Positions 52,081-61,000 of a stretch of DNA of 64,000 bases are shown here, one piece after another. The first letter of the stretch is position 1. Every line of letters starts with the position of its first letter. The notes under the pieces were generated by a model that was not told where the DNA came from, did not search any database, and saw nothing but the letters and a program-made list of their open reading frames with translations. Origin of the DNA: RUG369 sp050949645 (lineage in GTDB: Bacteria > Planctomycetota > Planctomycetia > Pirellulales > Thermoguttaceae); the NCBI GenBank assembly GCA_050949645.1, contig JBMNGC010000001.1, positions 2,852,001 to 2,916,000 on the forward strand, read 5' to 3'. The position numbers and the translations under genes are program-made.

Positions 52081-54182
52081 ATGAAGTACAAACGGTTCAG
52101 CTTTCTCGCAACGCTGTGTTGTTTTTCTTTGGCGCTTTCGTGCTCGCGGGGTCAGACGACCTTTGACGTTCCGACGCCAGGGGAGGTCGTTGTGGCGTAC
52201 GAAGACGACCTTGACTCTGGCAAGGTCAAACAGACGGTCGAGGTTTTCCCGAACGAGATTTATTTTGGGGATACCGTCTATTTCGCGTTTTATCTCGAAA
52301 ATCTTTCCGATTCGACAGTCAATTCGATTGGCGACTTTAATAATTTTGATCTATGGCGGAGAAAACTTAATGTTGTTATTTCGTCGCCCCAGCTTAAAGA
52401 GCAATATCGTTATCGATTTGAAAATCCAACGGGAGTTGACTTTTTCACGCTCGCCAAACCGCTCAAGCTTGAGCCGGGTGAGAAATATTGCAATTGGAAA
52501 CTTTACTTAGATCTTTGTCCCATAGAGGCTTACGACGATCCTTTCTGGCAAGAGCCCGAGAAAACCTATCGCCGGATGGCGTCATCTGCGAGGTGAACGT
52601 TGAAACTGGCGGCGGTAGCGCTAACCCAAGGTGGTCTTTTTCTCAGAAGATTCTCGTGAAACCGCGGCCGGATGAGGAAATGGCGCTGCTGGAGACATGC
52701 TATAAGAATACGCTGAATGAGCCGACGCCAGTTGCAGAGGGATACAAGGGTGAATTGCCGAACAGCGGCATGAACGCCGTTCGACTTGTTTCTTTTCCCA
52801 ATAAGAGCTACGATCCCTGGCTTTTTATCCGTGTCGGTAATCGCAAGCTGTCCGATCCCAATAATCCTCAAACGCTTGAGGGCTGGCGCGAACTTGAGAA
52901 GAGTCTCATTCCAAGTACAATGCGCGACGAAGTCCGGTTGACGCGTTTTCGAATCGAGTATCTTTCGTCAAAGAGCGCTCCCGACGGCAAACTCGTCAAA
53001 GAGGAGTTTAGCGAGTGGCTCGAGAGTTTGCCCGAACCCCAGCGATTGATCATGGCGTTGTACCCCTATAAATATGAGGGGCCGTGGACAGATTTTGAAT
53101 TCAGCAAGAAGTTCGAGAATCTGAAGCAAATCCAGTCTCAATCGAATCCCCAGGATTCGCCTTCTGAAGAGCCCGCCTATGTTCCGACGTCGGGCGAGGT
53201 CGTTGTGGCGTATGAAGACGCGCTTGACTCTGGCAAGGTCAAACGAACGGTCGAGGTTTTCCCGAATGAAGTTTATTTCGGGGATACCGTCTATTTCCCC
53301 TTTTATCTCGAAAATCTTTCTGATTCGGAGATCATCAGGTACCGCCAAGCTTCCAATGGGGATATGTGGATGGATGGGTTTAAGGTTGTTATTTCGTCGC
53401 CTCAGCTTAAAGAAGAATATCGTTATCGCTTCGAAAATCCAACGGGCGTTCCTGTGGCAACCAGGTTTCGCCCATTGCACAAGCTTGTGCCAGGTGAGAA
53501 ATATTGCTACAAGCGACTTTATCTTGAGCTTTGTCCTCTTGAAGCCTATGACGATCCTTTCTGGCAAGAGCTCCGAGAAAACCTATCGCCGGATGGCGTC
53601 ATCTGCGAGGTGAACGTTGAAACCGGAGAGAGCGATGAAGACGCACTCGATTTCTCGTCTTTCCAAGATCCCCTTTGCAAGTTTTCTCAGAAAATTCTTG
53701 TGAAACCGCGACCGGATGAAGAGATGGCGCTGCTGGAGAATTGGTATAAGAATATGCCGAAAGATCTGACGCCTGTTATGGACGGGCGCAACGGCGCATT
53801 GCCGAACAGCGGCAAGAGCAATATTCGCTTGCCAGGTTATTTCAAGCAGACTTACGATCCCTGGCTCTTCATCCGTGCCGGTTATCGCAAGCCGTCCGAT
53901 CCTAACAATCCTCAAACGCTTGAGGGCTGGCGCGATCTTGAGGCGAGTCTCATTCCGAGTACGCTGCGCGATGAAATCCGGCTGACGCGTTTTCGAATCG
54001 AGTACTTGGCGACAAAGCGCACTGCCGAAGCTGAGCGCGTCACGGACGAGTATGCCAAGTGGATGAAGAGTTTGCCCGAGCCTCAGCGAAAAATCATGCT
54101 TTCGTATCCCTATGTAAGTCATACGAGGTTGGGAGAGACTGAATTCGGCGAGAAATACTGGGATCTGCAGCATTTGAATTAG
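52081..54182 (+). pseudogene. Exported two-repeat protein with a -1 frameshift
   Basis: Without the lesion this would be about 700 residues: a signal peptide (FLATLCCFSLALSC, possibly a lipoprotein with Cys at the SC position), then two ~345-residue repeats. Each begins GEVVVAYEDxLDSGKVK, contains NEVYFGDTVYF and SSPQLKEEYRYRFENPTGV, and ends LPEPQRLIM. In repeat 1 the sequence GGCAAGAGCCCGAGAAAAC has one base fewer than GGCAAGAGCTCCGAGAAAAC in repeat 2 (about 52555). The frame therefore stops at 52596, and the remainder reads in another frame. The 564-codon downstream frame is otherwise intact. I do not recognise a family. Confidence 0.75.
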
Positions 54183-54314
54183 CCGTCTTGCATTCGCGGC
54201 CTTCGGTAGAGCGTTGACCCGGCGTTTTCGCGTCGATATAATGAGGCCGCGCGCCGTATGAGAAGGACGGCGCGCGGTCTTAAAATTTGCAAACGCGATC
54301 GAAGGGTTCAACAG

Positions 54315-56876
54315 ATGCAGAAAACGATATTTACTTTTGCCGTCGCGCTTGCGGCGCAGCTTTTGGTCTGCGCCGTCGGCGTCGCGGAAAGTCCTGACTC
54401 GCCCGAGGCGAGAGCGTTGCAGGAGCGCTATCTTGGCGCGACGGCCGCTAACGCGACCGCGTCAGACTTCAAGGTCTGGTTCCACGAAGCGCCCTCGACG
54501 TTTCACGACGGCAAAACGCCCCTGAAAGGGCTGCCCCTCTGGCATACGAACGGCGAGCTCACCGACGAAATCATCCACGAAATTTTTGAAGTCGGACAGC
54601 GCAACGGCTTTGGCGGCGTCACTTTTCTTCCGCTAACAAGAACGACGCCGAAGTACCTCACGGAGGACTACTTCCGGCAGTACGGCAAGGCCCTCGACCT
54701 CGCCGATAAGCTCGGCATGAAGGTCATTTTCTACGACGACGTCGATTTCCCGAGCGGAACGGCGGGCGGGCGTCTGAAGGAACTCTTCCCGGACTCCACG
54801 ATCAAACGCCTCGACAAAGCCGAATGGGAGGCCAAAGGGCCCGCAAAATTCGTGGAGAAATGCCCGATCGGACTTGCGGACAAGGCGCTCTTTGGCGCCC
54901 CCTCGGGCGTGTTGCAGGCGGCCGTCGCGATGAATACGTCGACCTTCGAGCGCGTCAATCTCCGCGATTGCGTCGCGCAGGACGGGACCGTAACCTGGGA
55001 CGTCCCCGAGGGCGACTGGAAGATCTTCGTCTTCGTTTGCGTCGCCGACGCTCGAGACCTCGTCGACTACATGTCGCCATCCTCCGTAAAGAATTTCCTG
55101 TCGCTGACTTACGATACGTTCTACGAACGCTTCCCCGAGCGTTTTGGAACGACGATCACGGCGTCTTTCTTCGACGATATCACGAACACGCAGACGGAAG
55201 GGGCCCGTAACTGGGCGCTCGAATTTAACGATAAGTACCGTGAACTCTGGAACGCCGACCCCGATCTCGATTATCCGGCGCTCTTCTGCGCGATCGGCGA
55301 CGAGACGCCCTCGGCGCGGTATCGACTCTGGACGACGAGAAACCGCCTCTTTGCCGACGGTTACATCAAGCTCGTGAACGAATGGCGCCGCGAACGCGGG
55401 ATCGACATGATCACGACGGGACACCCTCAGGGGCCCTATGTGATCCAGCCGGTCGACATGTCGGGGGACGGGATAGCGTCCCATAAACACTCCGACGCGG
55501 TCCTCTTCGACTCGATTCACTATTACGGTCACGGCCGAGACGGGTTCAAGATTCCGACCTCCGCGGCGTTTAACTACGATTTCCCCCTCTGCTTTGTCGA
55601 AATTTACGGCAATTATCGCGATAATTCCTTCGACCCGTCGATGATGTATCGTTCCGCGATGGAAATCTTTGCGCGCGGCGGCAATCTGCTGCTGCCGCAC
55701 GGGATCTGGACCGATCCGGCGTCGGTCTACATTCCGCCTGAGATTTCATGGCGCAACCCGAAGCTTAAGGGCTTCCTTCCGCGATACGGCGACTTCGTTT
55801 CGCGATGCTCCATGATGCTTCAGGGCGGTCGTCACGTCGCCGACTTCGCGTTTCTGTATCCGGTCGACAACCTGAAGGCGTTCTACCGCTTCCAAAAAGC
55901 CTTTGTGAACGGCGACTATCCTTACGGCGTCTTGATCCCGCGCGAGACGGATTATCTCGGAGTCGGCGCCGACTTCTCGACGCGGCTTTGGCGCGACTTT
56001 ACGTTCCTTCATCCTCAGGTCCTCGACGAGAAATGCTCCGTCGAAACGAAGGACGGCGAGACGCTCCTGCGCCTCGATAACGTCTCGAACTGGGAAGAAT
56101 TCCGCGTCTTCGTCATCCCGGGCGCGGACGTGATTTCCCTTGCGAACCTTGAAAAGATCTTCGCGTTTTACGAGGCCGGCGGCCGCGTCCTGGCGACAAC
56201 GCGGCTTCCGTCGATCGCGGCGGAAGGGCCCGACGGGAACGCGCGCGTCTGCGAGATCGTCGAGTCAATCTTCGGGGTCGACCCCCTGACGCAGGCGCCG
56301 CGCGACGCGATTAAGACGGGGCAGGAAGATATCACGCTCCCCTCGACCTTCGCGCAGGCGCGCGAGGTCAACGCGGCGAGCGAATACCGTCCGAAGCTCG
56401 CCGAGGATCTCACGACGTACGAAGACCCGATCTATCGCGACCGCGCCGTCTTCGTTCCGCGCCCGACGTCCGAAGCGCTCCGCGCCGCCGCCGATTATCT
56501 CGCGCCGGTCGCCGACGTGCGCCTCGAACCGGTCGAAGGGACGGAGCTGCCGACCCTTAACGTCGTTCCGCGCTGGGATTACGAGATCGACGGCATGCTC
56601 TCCTATATCCACAAAGTCAAGAATGGAACCGACGTCTATTTCATCGCGAACTCGTCTAACCGTCCTGCGGAATTGACCGCGACGCTCCGAGGGACCTTCC
56701 GCTGGCTCGATATCTGGAACCCGATCACGGGCGAAACGACGCGCGTCGACCAGAACCCGGAGATTACGACCATCGACGCGGAGAAGGGCACGACGACCGT
56801 CCGGATGAGCCTTAAGTCGATTGAATGCGCCATGATACTCGGCGAACGAGTCGTTCCGGAACCGGCGGAAGAGTAA
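54315..56876 (+). CDS. GH106-like putative alpha-L-rhamnosidase, exported
   Basis: 853 residues. The ATG at 54315 has GAAGGG 8 bases upstream and starts a signal peptide (IFTFAVALAAQLLVCAVGVA). NGFGGVTFLPL and the motif FYDDVDFPSGTAGG (about 138-151) are hallmarks of GH106-like families, which release rhamnose from plant pectin or other glycans. Further barrel motifs are SFFDDITNTQ, MITTGHPQGPYV and FVEIYGNYRDNSFD. The C-terminal part is beta-rich (YFIANSSNRPAELTATLRG). The protein is shorter than many GH106 enzymes (often over 1,000 residues), so substrate is uncertain. It stands alone, ended by a strong hairpin. Confidence 0.8.
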   Translation: MQKTIFTFAVALAAQLLVCAVGVAESPDSPEARALQERYLGATAANATASDFKVWFHEAPSTFHDGKTPLKGLPLWHTNGELTDEIIHEIFEVGQRNGFGGVTFLPLTRTTPKYLTEDYFRQYGKALDLADKLGMKVIFYDDVDFPSGTAGGRLKELFPDSTIKRLDKAEWEAKGPAKFVEKCPIGLADKALFGAPSGVLQAAVAMNTSTFERVNLRDCVAQDGTVTWDVPEGDWKIFVFVCVADARDLVDYMSPSSVKNFLSLTYDTFYERFPERFGTTITASFFDDITNTQTEGARNWALEFNDKYRELWNADPDLDYPALFCAIGDETPSARYRLWTTRNRLFADGYIKLVNEWRRERGIDMITTGHPQGPYVIQPVDMSGDGIASHKHSDAVLFDSIHYYGHGRDGFKIPTSAAFNYDFPLCFVEIYGNYRDNSFDPSMMYRSAMEIFARGGNLLLPHGIWTDPASVYIPPEISWRNPKLKGFLPRYGDFVSRCSMMLQGGRHVADFAFLYPVDNLKAFYRFQKAFVNGDYPYGVLIPRETDYLGVGADFSTRLWRDFTFLHPQVLDEKCSVETKDGETLLRLDNVSNWEEFRVFVIPGADVISLANLEKIFAFYEAGGRVLATTRLPSIAAEGPDGNARVCEIVESIFGVDPLTQAPRDAIKTGQEDITLPSTFAQAREVNAASEYRPKLAEDLTTYEDPIYRDRAVFVPRPTSEALRAAADYLAPVADVRLEPVEGTELPTLNVVPRWDYEIDGMLSYIHKVKNGTDVYFIANSSNRPAELTATLRGTFRWLDIWNPITGETTRVDQNPEITTIDAEKGTTTVRMSLKSIECAMILGERVVPEPAEE

Positions 56877-56909
56877 ACCGGCTTAACGTCCATTCCAGAA
56901 AAAAGATAA

Positions 56910-56958
56910 GCGCGCGGCGTCCGGAAACGGTTCCAGACGCCGCGCGCTCTTGTTATTT
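56910..56958. terminator. Terminator between convergent genes
   Basis: GCGCGCGGCGTC-CGGAA (from 56910) pairs with TTCCA-GACGCCGCGCGC (to 56947), then TCTTGTTATTT. It serves the GH106-like gene and possibly the flavodiiron gene on the other strand. Confidence 0.75.
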
Positions 56959-56977
56959 AGAGTAGCCGTGTCGCGCG

Positions 56978-58219
56978 TTATTTATCGGCGAGATAGCGTT
57001 CCCACGCGGCCTTGGCGAGCTCGGCGCCGGCGTTGCGGCATGATTCGAGCGCGGCGGCGTTGGGGCGTTGTCTGGCGACAATCGGGGAAGCGTCGAGCGC
57101 GGGGTATTTGAGCGCAGCGAGCGTTTCCTGGATGATCTCGGGCGCGCCGCGGCCCCAGCCGTGGGAACCGAAGGAGAGCGCGGTCTTTTCGCGGAACTTG
57201 AGGCCCTGGAAATACCCGAGGACCGCCTCCATCTGGGGCATGACGAACGCGTGGAGCGTCGCGCTTCCGAACGCGACCGCGGCCGCGTCGAGCGCCTCGT
57301 GGGCGATGCGCGTGAGGGTTGTCTTGCGCGCGTGCAGGAGATGAACTTCGAGCGCCGGTTCGTTCGGATTTTCGGCGGCGAGGCGCTTCCCGTACTCGAC
57401 CGCGCCGGCGTAGATCTCTTCCGCCATCAGCTCGGTGCTGTGCCACATCGAGTCGTAGATCACGAGAACCTTCGGCGCGTATTTACCCGACGCCCAATCG
57501 GGGTACGCTTCAAGGATCTCCTTGACGTGCGAACGCCAGATGACGCCGTGGGCGGGCGCAATCATTTCCGGTTGCAGCTCGTCGACCGATTTGAGGACCT
57601 TGAGAACCTGTCGGCCGTAGGGTGTCACAATGTTCGCATAGTAGATCTTGGCTTCTGCGAGGATCAGGGGGAGATAGCATTCGTCGTCGAAGCGGTTCGA
57701 GGTCGCGAGATGCTGACCGAACGCGTCGCTCGAGAAGAGGATCTTTTCCTCCGGCATGAAGGCGACGGAGGATTCCGGCCAATGCACCATCGGGACGTTC
57801 ATGAAGGTGAGGGAACGCTTGCCGAGGGAAAGGGTTTCGCCATTTTCGAAAATTTGGAACTTCCATCCTTCGACGTCGAAGAGACTCGCAAGGACTTCCT
57901 TGCATTTCGCGTTGCAGACGACGGTCGCGTTGGGACACGCCTTGACCATCTCGGGGAGCGCGCCAGAATGGTCAAGCTCGGCGTGGAGACAGACGAGGTA
58001 ATCGATCTTGTCGAGCTCGACGAGCGATGTGACGTTGCGCTGGAACTGGTCGACGAAGTCCGGGTGGGCCGTGTCGATGAGCGCGACCTTCTCGTCGCGG
58101 ATAAGGTAGGCGTTGTAACTCGAGCCGAGGCTCGTGTCGAAGCCATGGAAATCGCGAAGGTTATGATCGACGACGCCGACAAGGTCGACGCCGGGCCGGA
58201 GCTCAAAAGTTAGTTTCAT
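56978..58219 (-). CDS. Flavodiiron protein (FprA-type A-type flavoprotein)
   Basis: 413 residues. The metallo-beta-lactamase-like domain keeps every diiron ligand: H79, E81, D83 (HAELDHSG), H146 (MVHWPES), D165 (LFSSDAFG) and H224 (APAHGVIW). The C-terminal flavodoxin domain (from about 250, KVLVIYDSMWHSTELMAEEI) binds FMN. Flavodiiron proteins reduce O2 to water, or NO to N2O, and protect anaerobes. The electron donor (usually rubredoxin) is not encoded nearby. The indolepyruvate oxidoreductase genes lie 95 bp upstream on the same strand. Confidence 0.93.
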   Translation of the reverse strand: MKLTFELRPGVDLVGVVDHNLRDFHGFDTSLGSSYNAYLIRDEKVALIDTAHPDFVDQFQRNVTSLVELDKIDYLVCLHAELDHSGALPEMVKACPNATVVCNAKCKEVLASLFDVEGWKFQIFENGETLSLGKRSLTFMNVPMVHWPESSVAFMPEEKILFSSDAFGQHLATSNRFDDECYLPLILAEAKIYYANIVTPYGRQVLKVLKSVDELQPEMIAPAHGVIWRSHVKEILEAYPDWASGKYAPKVLVIYDSMWHSTELMAEEIYAGAVEYGKRLAAENPNEPALEVHLLHARKTTLTRIAHEALDAAAVAFGSATLHAFVMPQMEAVLGYFQGLKFREKTALSFGSHGWGRGAPEIIQETLAALKYPALDASPIVARQRPNAAALESCRNAGAELAKAAWERYLADK

Positions 58220-58314
58220 GATGATTCGTCGTGTTGATGTAAGGTTGATGGACTTACGAAAAGGCTCGGCGGACCGTGCGCGCCGTCGCGCGGCCGCCGA
58301 GGAGACGGCGACGG

Positions 58315-58920
58315 TCAGGCATTCTTGAGCGCAAAGTCGCGGCCAAGGTTGAACGCGTCGATGTTCAGATCAACGAATTTCGGTTTGACGCACTTCTTGA
58401 TCGCGCCGATCCAGGCGTCGCGGTCAAGGTTGTCGAGTTTCGTCGAGAGCGCGCCGAGGAGCACGACGTTCGCCGCGCGCGCGTTGCCGAGCGCGACCGC
58501 ATGCTCGAGCGCGTTGACGTAGACGAGGTTCGGGAAGAACTTCCTGAGCCCCTCTTCGTCGATCTCGGGGTAGGAGGCGCCGCCAAGGGAGACGGAGACC
58601 GGCACGATGACCTGGTCGGAGACGACCGCGAGGCCGTTCGGCGCAAGGTAATCGACGTACCGCAGCGATTCGCAACGTTCGAGGGACGCGAGGACCGTCG
58701 CGCCGCCCTTCGGAATGAGCGGACTGCGGACTTTCTTGCCGTAGCGCACCTGCGCGACGACGGATCCGCCGCGCTGCGCCATCCCGTGAATCTCATAGGT
58801 CTTAACGTCGTAACCGGCGCTCAGCGCCGCCTGCGCGACGACCGCGCTTGCGAGCAGAATTCCCTGGCCCCCGACGCCGGCGAAAAAGACGCTGGTGGAG
58901 TTGTTCGATTGGGTCGTCAT
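58315..58920 (-). CDS. iorB: Indolepyruvate:ferredoxin oxidoreductase, beta subunit
   Basis: 201 residues. Pyruvate:ferredoxin oxidoreductase gamma-type domain with FFAGVGGQGILLAS near the N-terminus and EIHGMAQRGGSVVAQVRYG. With IorA it oxidatively decarboxylates aryl pyruvates from aromatic amino acids to acyl-CoA and reduces ferredoxin. Its ATG overlaps the iorA stop by 4 bases (58917-58920), so the two are translationally coupled. Confidence 0.93.
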   Translation of the reverse strand: MTTQSNNSTSVFFAGVGGQGILLASAVVAQAALSAGYDVKTYEIHGMAQRGGSVVAQVRYGKKVRSPLIPKGGATVLASLERCESLRYVDYLAPNGLAVVSDQVIVPVSVSLGGASYPEIDEEGLRKFFPNLVYVNALEHAVALGNARAANVVLLGALSTKLDNLDRDAWIGAIKKCVKPKFVDLNIDAFNLGRDFALKNA

Positions 58921-60764
58921 ACGAGACCTCCCTTCGTCGATTCGAGTTCATATTCCTCAAGCGCGGAGAATTTGCAGACCTGTTTGCAGAGCCCGCACGA
59001 GATGCAAAGCGCGCTGTTGATCGTGACCTTCTTGTTTGCGTCGCGCTCAATGGCGGGGCATCCGAGCTTAATGCAGGCGCCGCACTTTTTGCAATTTTCC
59101 TGGTTGACGCGCATACCCGTCGTGAGCTTCCGCTTGTAGGCGAGGGGGCAGGGCTCTTTCAAGACGACGAGCGCCGGTTCCTTCGAGTTGATCGCCTTAT
59201 CGAGCGCCTTCGTCGTTTCTTCGAGGTTGCTCGGGTTCGCTTCGGAGATATTCTTCATGCCCATCGCGCGCGCAATTTCGGCGATATCGGCGGCGAACGT
59301 TTCGTCGCCGTTGATCGTCTTGCCCGTCCCGGGGTTGTCCTGGTGGCCGGTCATCGCCGTGATGCGGTTGTCGAGGACGCAGAGCGTCGAATTGCCCTTG
59401 TTGTAGATGACGTCCATGAGGCCCGTCATTCCGGAATGGAAGAAGGTGGAGTCTCCGAGGACGCCGACGACGGGTCGGTCGTTCTTAGCGCAGTCCATTC
59501 CGTGCGCGACCGTGAAGCCGCCGCCCATGCAGAGGATCGTGTCCATGCAGTTGAGGGGCGGCGCGACGGCGAGCGAATAGCAGCCGATGTCGCCGGAAAC
59601 GACGCACTTGAACTTACTCAGCGCGTAGAAGAATCCGCGGTGAGGGCAGCCGGGGCAAAGGACCGGCGGACGACCGGGGAGTTCCGGGAGCGTCTCATGG
59701 TCGACGACGGGGAGATATTCCGCGATCGCGGGGTCGGCGTCGACGAACTTGGAGGTCAGCGGGCTCTCGCCGAGCTGACGACGAACGCGACGAAGGACGT
59801 CGACGTCGAGCGCTCCGATGTTCGGGACGAGTTTCTCGTCGCCGAGCGTCTTGCCGTGCGTCTTAATGCCGATCGCGCGAAGATGCTGCTCCATGAAATC
59901 TTCGAGCTCTTCAATGACGACGACGCATTCGACCTGCTCCGCGAAGCTCTTGAAGAGCTTGTCGGGGAAGGGATAGGCCCAGCCGATCTTGAGGATGTTG
60001 GCGTCCGGGAACGTTTCCTTAACGTACTGATAGGCGGCGCCGGAGGTAACGATTCCGAGTCGTCGGTCGCCGCTTTCGTTGAGCTCGACGCGGTTGAGGG
60101 GCGATTTGGAGGCCTCCTCAGCGAGCGCTTCGAGGCGTTCCTCGAGCTTCACGCGCATGATTCGGGAGAACGCGGGGACCGGCACGAAGCGGACCGGATC
60201 GCTCTCGAAGGAATGAACGCGGTTAAGCGCGATCGGATCGGCGGTCTCGACGACGCTGCGAGAGTGGCTGACCGTGACCGTCGTGCGCAGGATGACGGGC
60301 GCTCCGAATTTTTCCGAGAGCTCGAATCCTGCTTTCACGAAATCTTTCGCTTCCTGGGAATCGGAGGGTTCGAGGACGGGTACTTTCGCGAAATGCGCGA
60401 AGAGACGCGTGTCCTGCTCGTTCTGCGACGAGTTCATGCCGGGGTCGTCCGCGACGACGGCGATAAAACCGCCCCTGACGCCGGTGTAGGCTAGGGTCAT
60501 GAGCGGGTCGGCGGCGACGTTGAGGCCGACGAGCTTCATCGTGGTCATCGCGCGCGCGCCGGTCGTGGAGGCGCCGACCGCCGCTTCAAACGCAACTTTT
60601 TCATTCGGCGCCCACTCGCAGTAGACGTCGTCCTTATAGAACTTACTGACGTTCTCGAGAATTTCGGTTGAAGGCGTGCCCGGATAACCGGTCGCTACCG
60701 ACGCGTTCGCTTCGTAAGCGCCGCGCGCGATCGCCTCGTTGCCCGTTAAAAGTGTTTTCTCCAT
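58917..60764 (-). CDS. iorA: Indolepyruvate:ferredoxin oxidoreductase, alpha subunit
   Basis: 615 residues from the ATG at 60764 (MEKTLLTGNEAIARGAYEA); an upstream extension lacks conservation. Pyrimidine-binding domain (ATGYPGTPSTEILE, YTGVRGGFIAVVADDPGMNSSQNEQDTR) is followed by the thiamine-diphosphate domain (CPGCPHRGFFYAL, GDSTFFHSGMTGLMDVIYN). A C-terminal 2x[4Fe-4S] ferredoxin domain has CKKCGACIKLGC and CISCGLCKQVC. It ferments aromatic amino acids under anoxia or provides the reverse reaction for their synthesis. It is the first gene of the iorA-iorB pair. Confidence 0.95.
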   Translation of the reverse strand: MEKTLLTGNEAIARGAYEANASVATGYPGTPSTEILENVSKFYKDDVYCEWAPNEKVAFEAAVGASTTGARAMTTMKLVGLNVAADPLMTLAYTGVRGGFIAVVADDPGMNSSQNEQDTRLFAHFAKVPVLEPSDSQEAKDFVKAGFELSEKFGAPVILRTTVTVSHSRSVVETADPIALNRVHSFESDPVRFVPVPAFSRIMRVKLEERLEALAEEASKSPLNRVELNESGDRRLGIVTSGAAYQYVKETFPDANILKIGWAYPFPDKLFKSFAEQVECVVVIEELEDFMEQHLRAIGIKTHGKTLGDEKLVPNIGALDVDVLRRVRRQLGESPLTSKFVDADPAIAEYLPVVDHETLPELPGRPPVLCPGCPHRGFFYALSKFKCVVSGDIGCYSLAVAPPLNCMDTILCMGGGFTVAHGMDCAKNDRPVVGVLGDSTFFHSGMTGLMDVIYNKGNSTLCVLDNRITAMTGHQDNPGTGKTINGDETFAADIAEIARAMGMKNISEANPSNLEETTKALDKAINSKEPALVVLKEPCPLAYKRKLTTGMRVNQENCKKCGACIKLGCPAIERDANKKVTINSALCISCGLCKQVCKFSALEEYELESTKGGLV

Positions 60765-61000
60765 TTCAGTCGATTCTTTCCTGTTGAGTCGAACTTGGTC
60801 TCTGTTTTCGCAGGGCGCGAAACTCGCGTCGGCGCTCTGAGGAGGAGAACTCATGGAGCGCCGGTTGCGCGCCGTGAACCCGTCCACGTAAGTATATTCC
60901 TTCGAGCGCTTCTTGCAAGCGCCGAAGGGCCTCTTAGCGACCGACTCTTTTGAAGAACGAGGGTCGTCGTCGCGTTGCTTACAGGACGAAAGTCGCGTCG

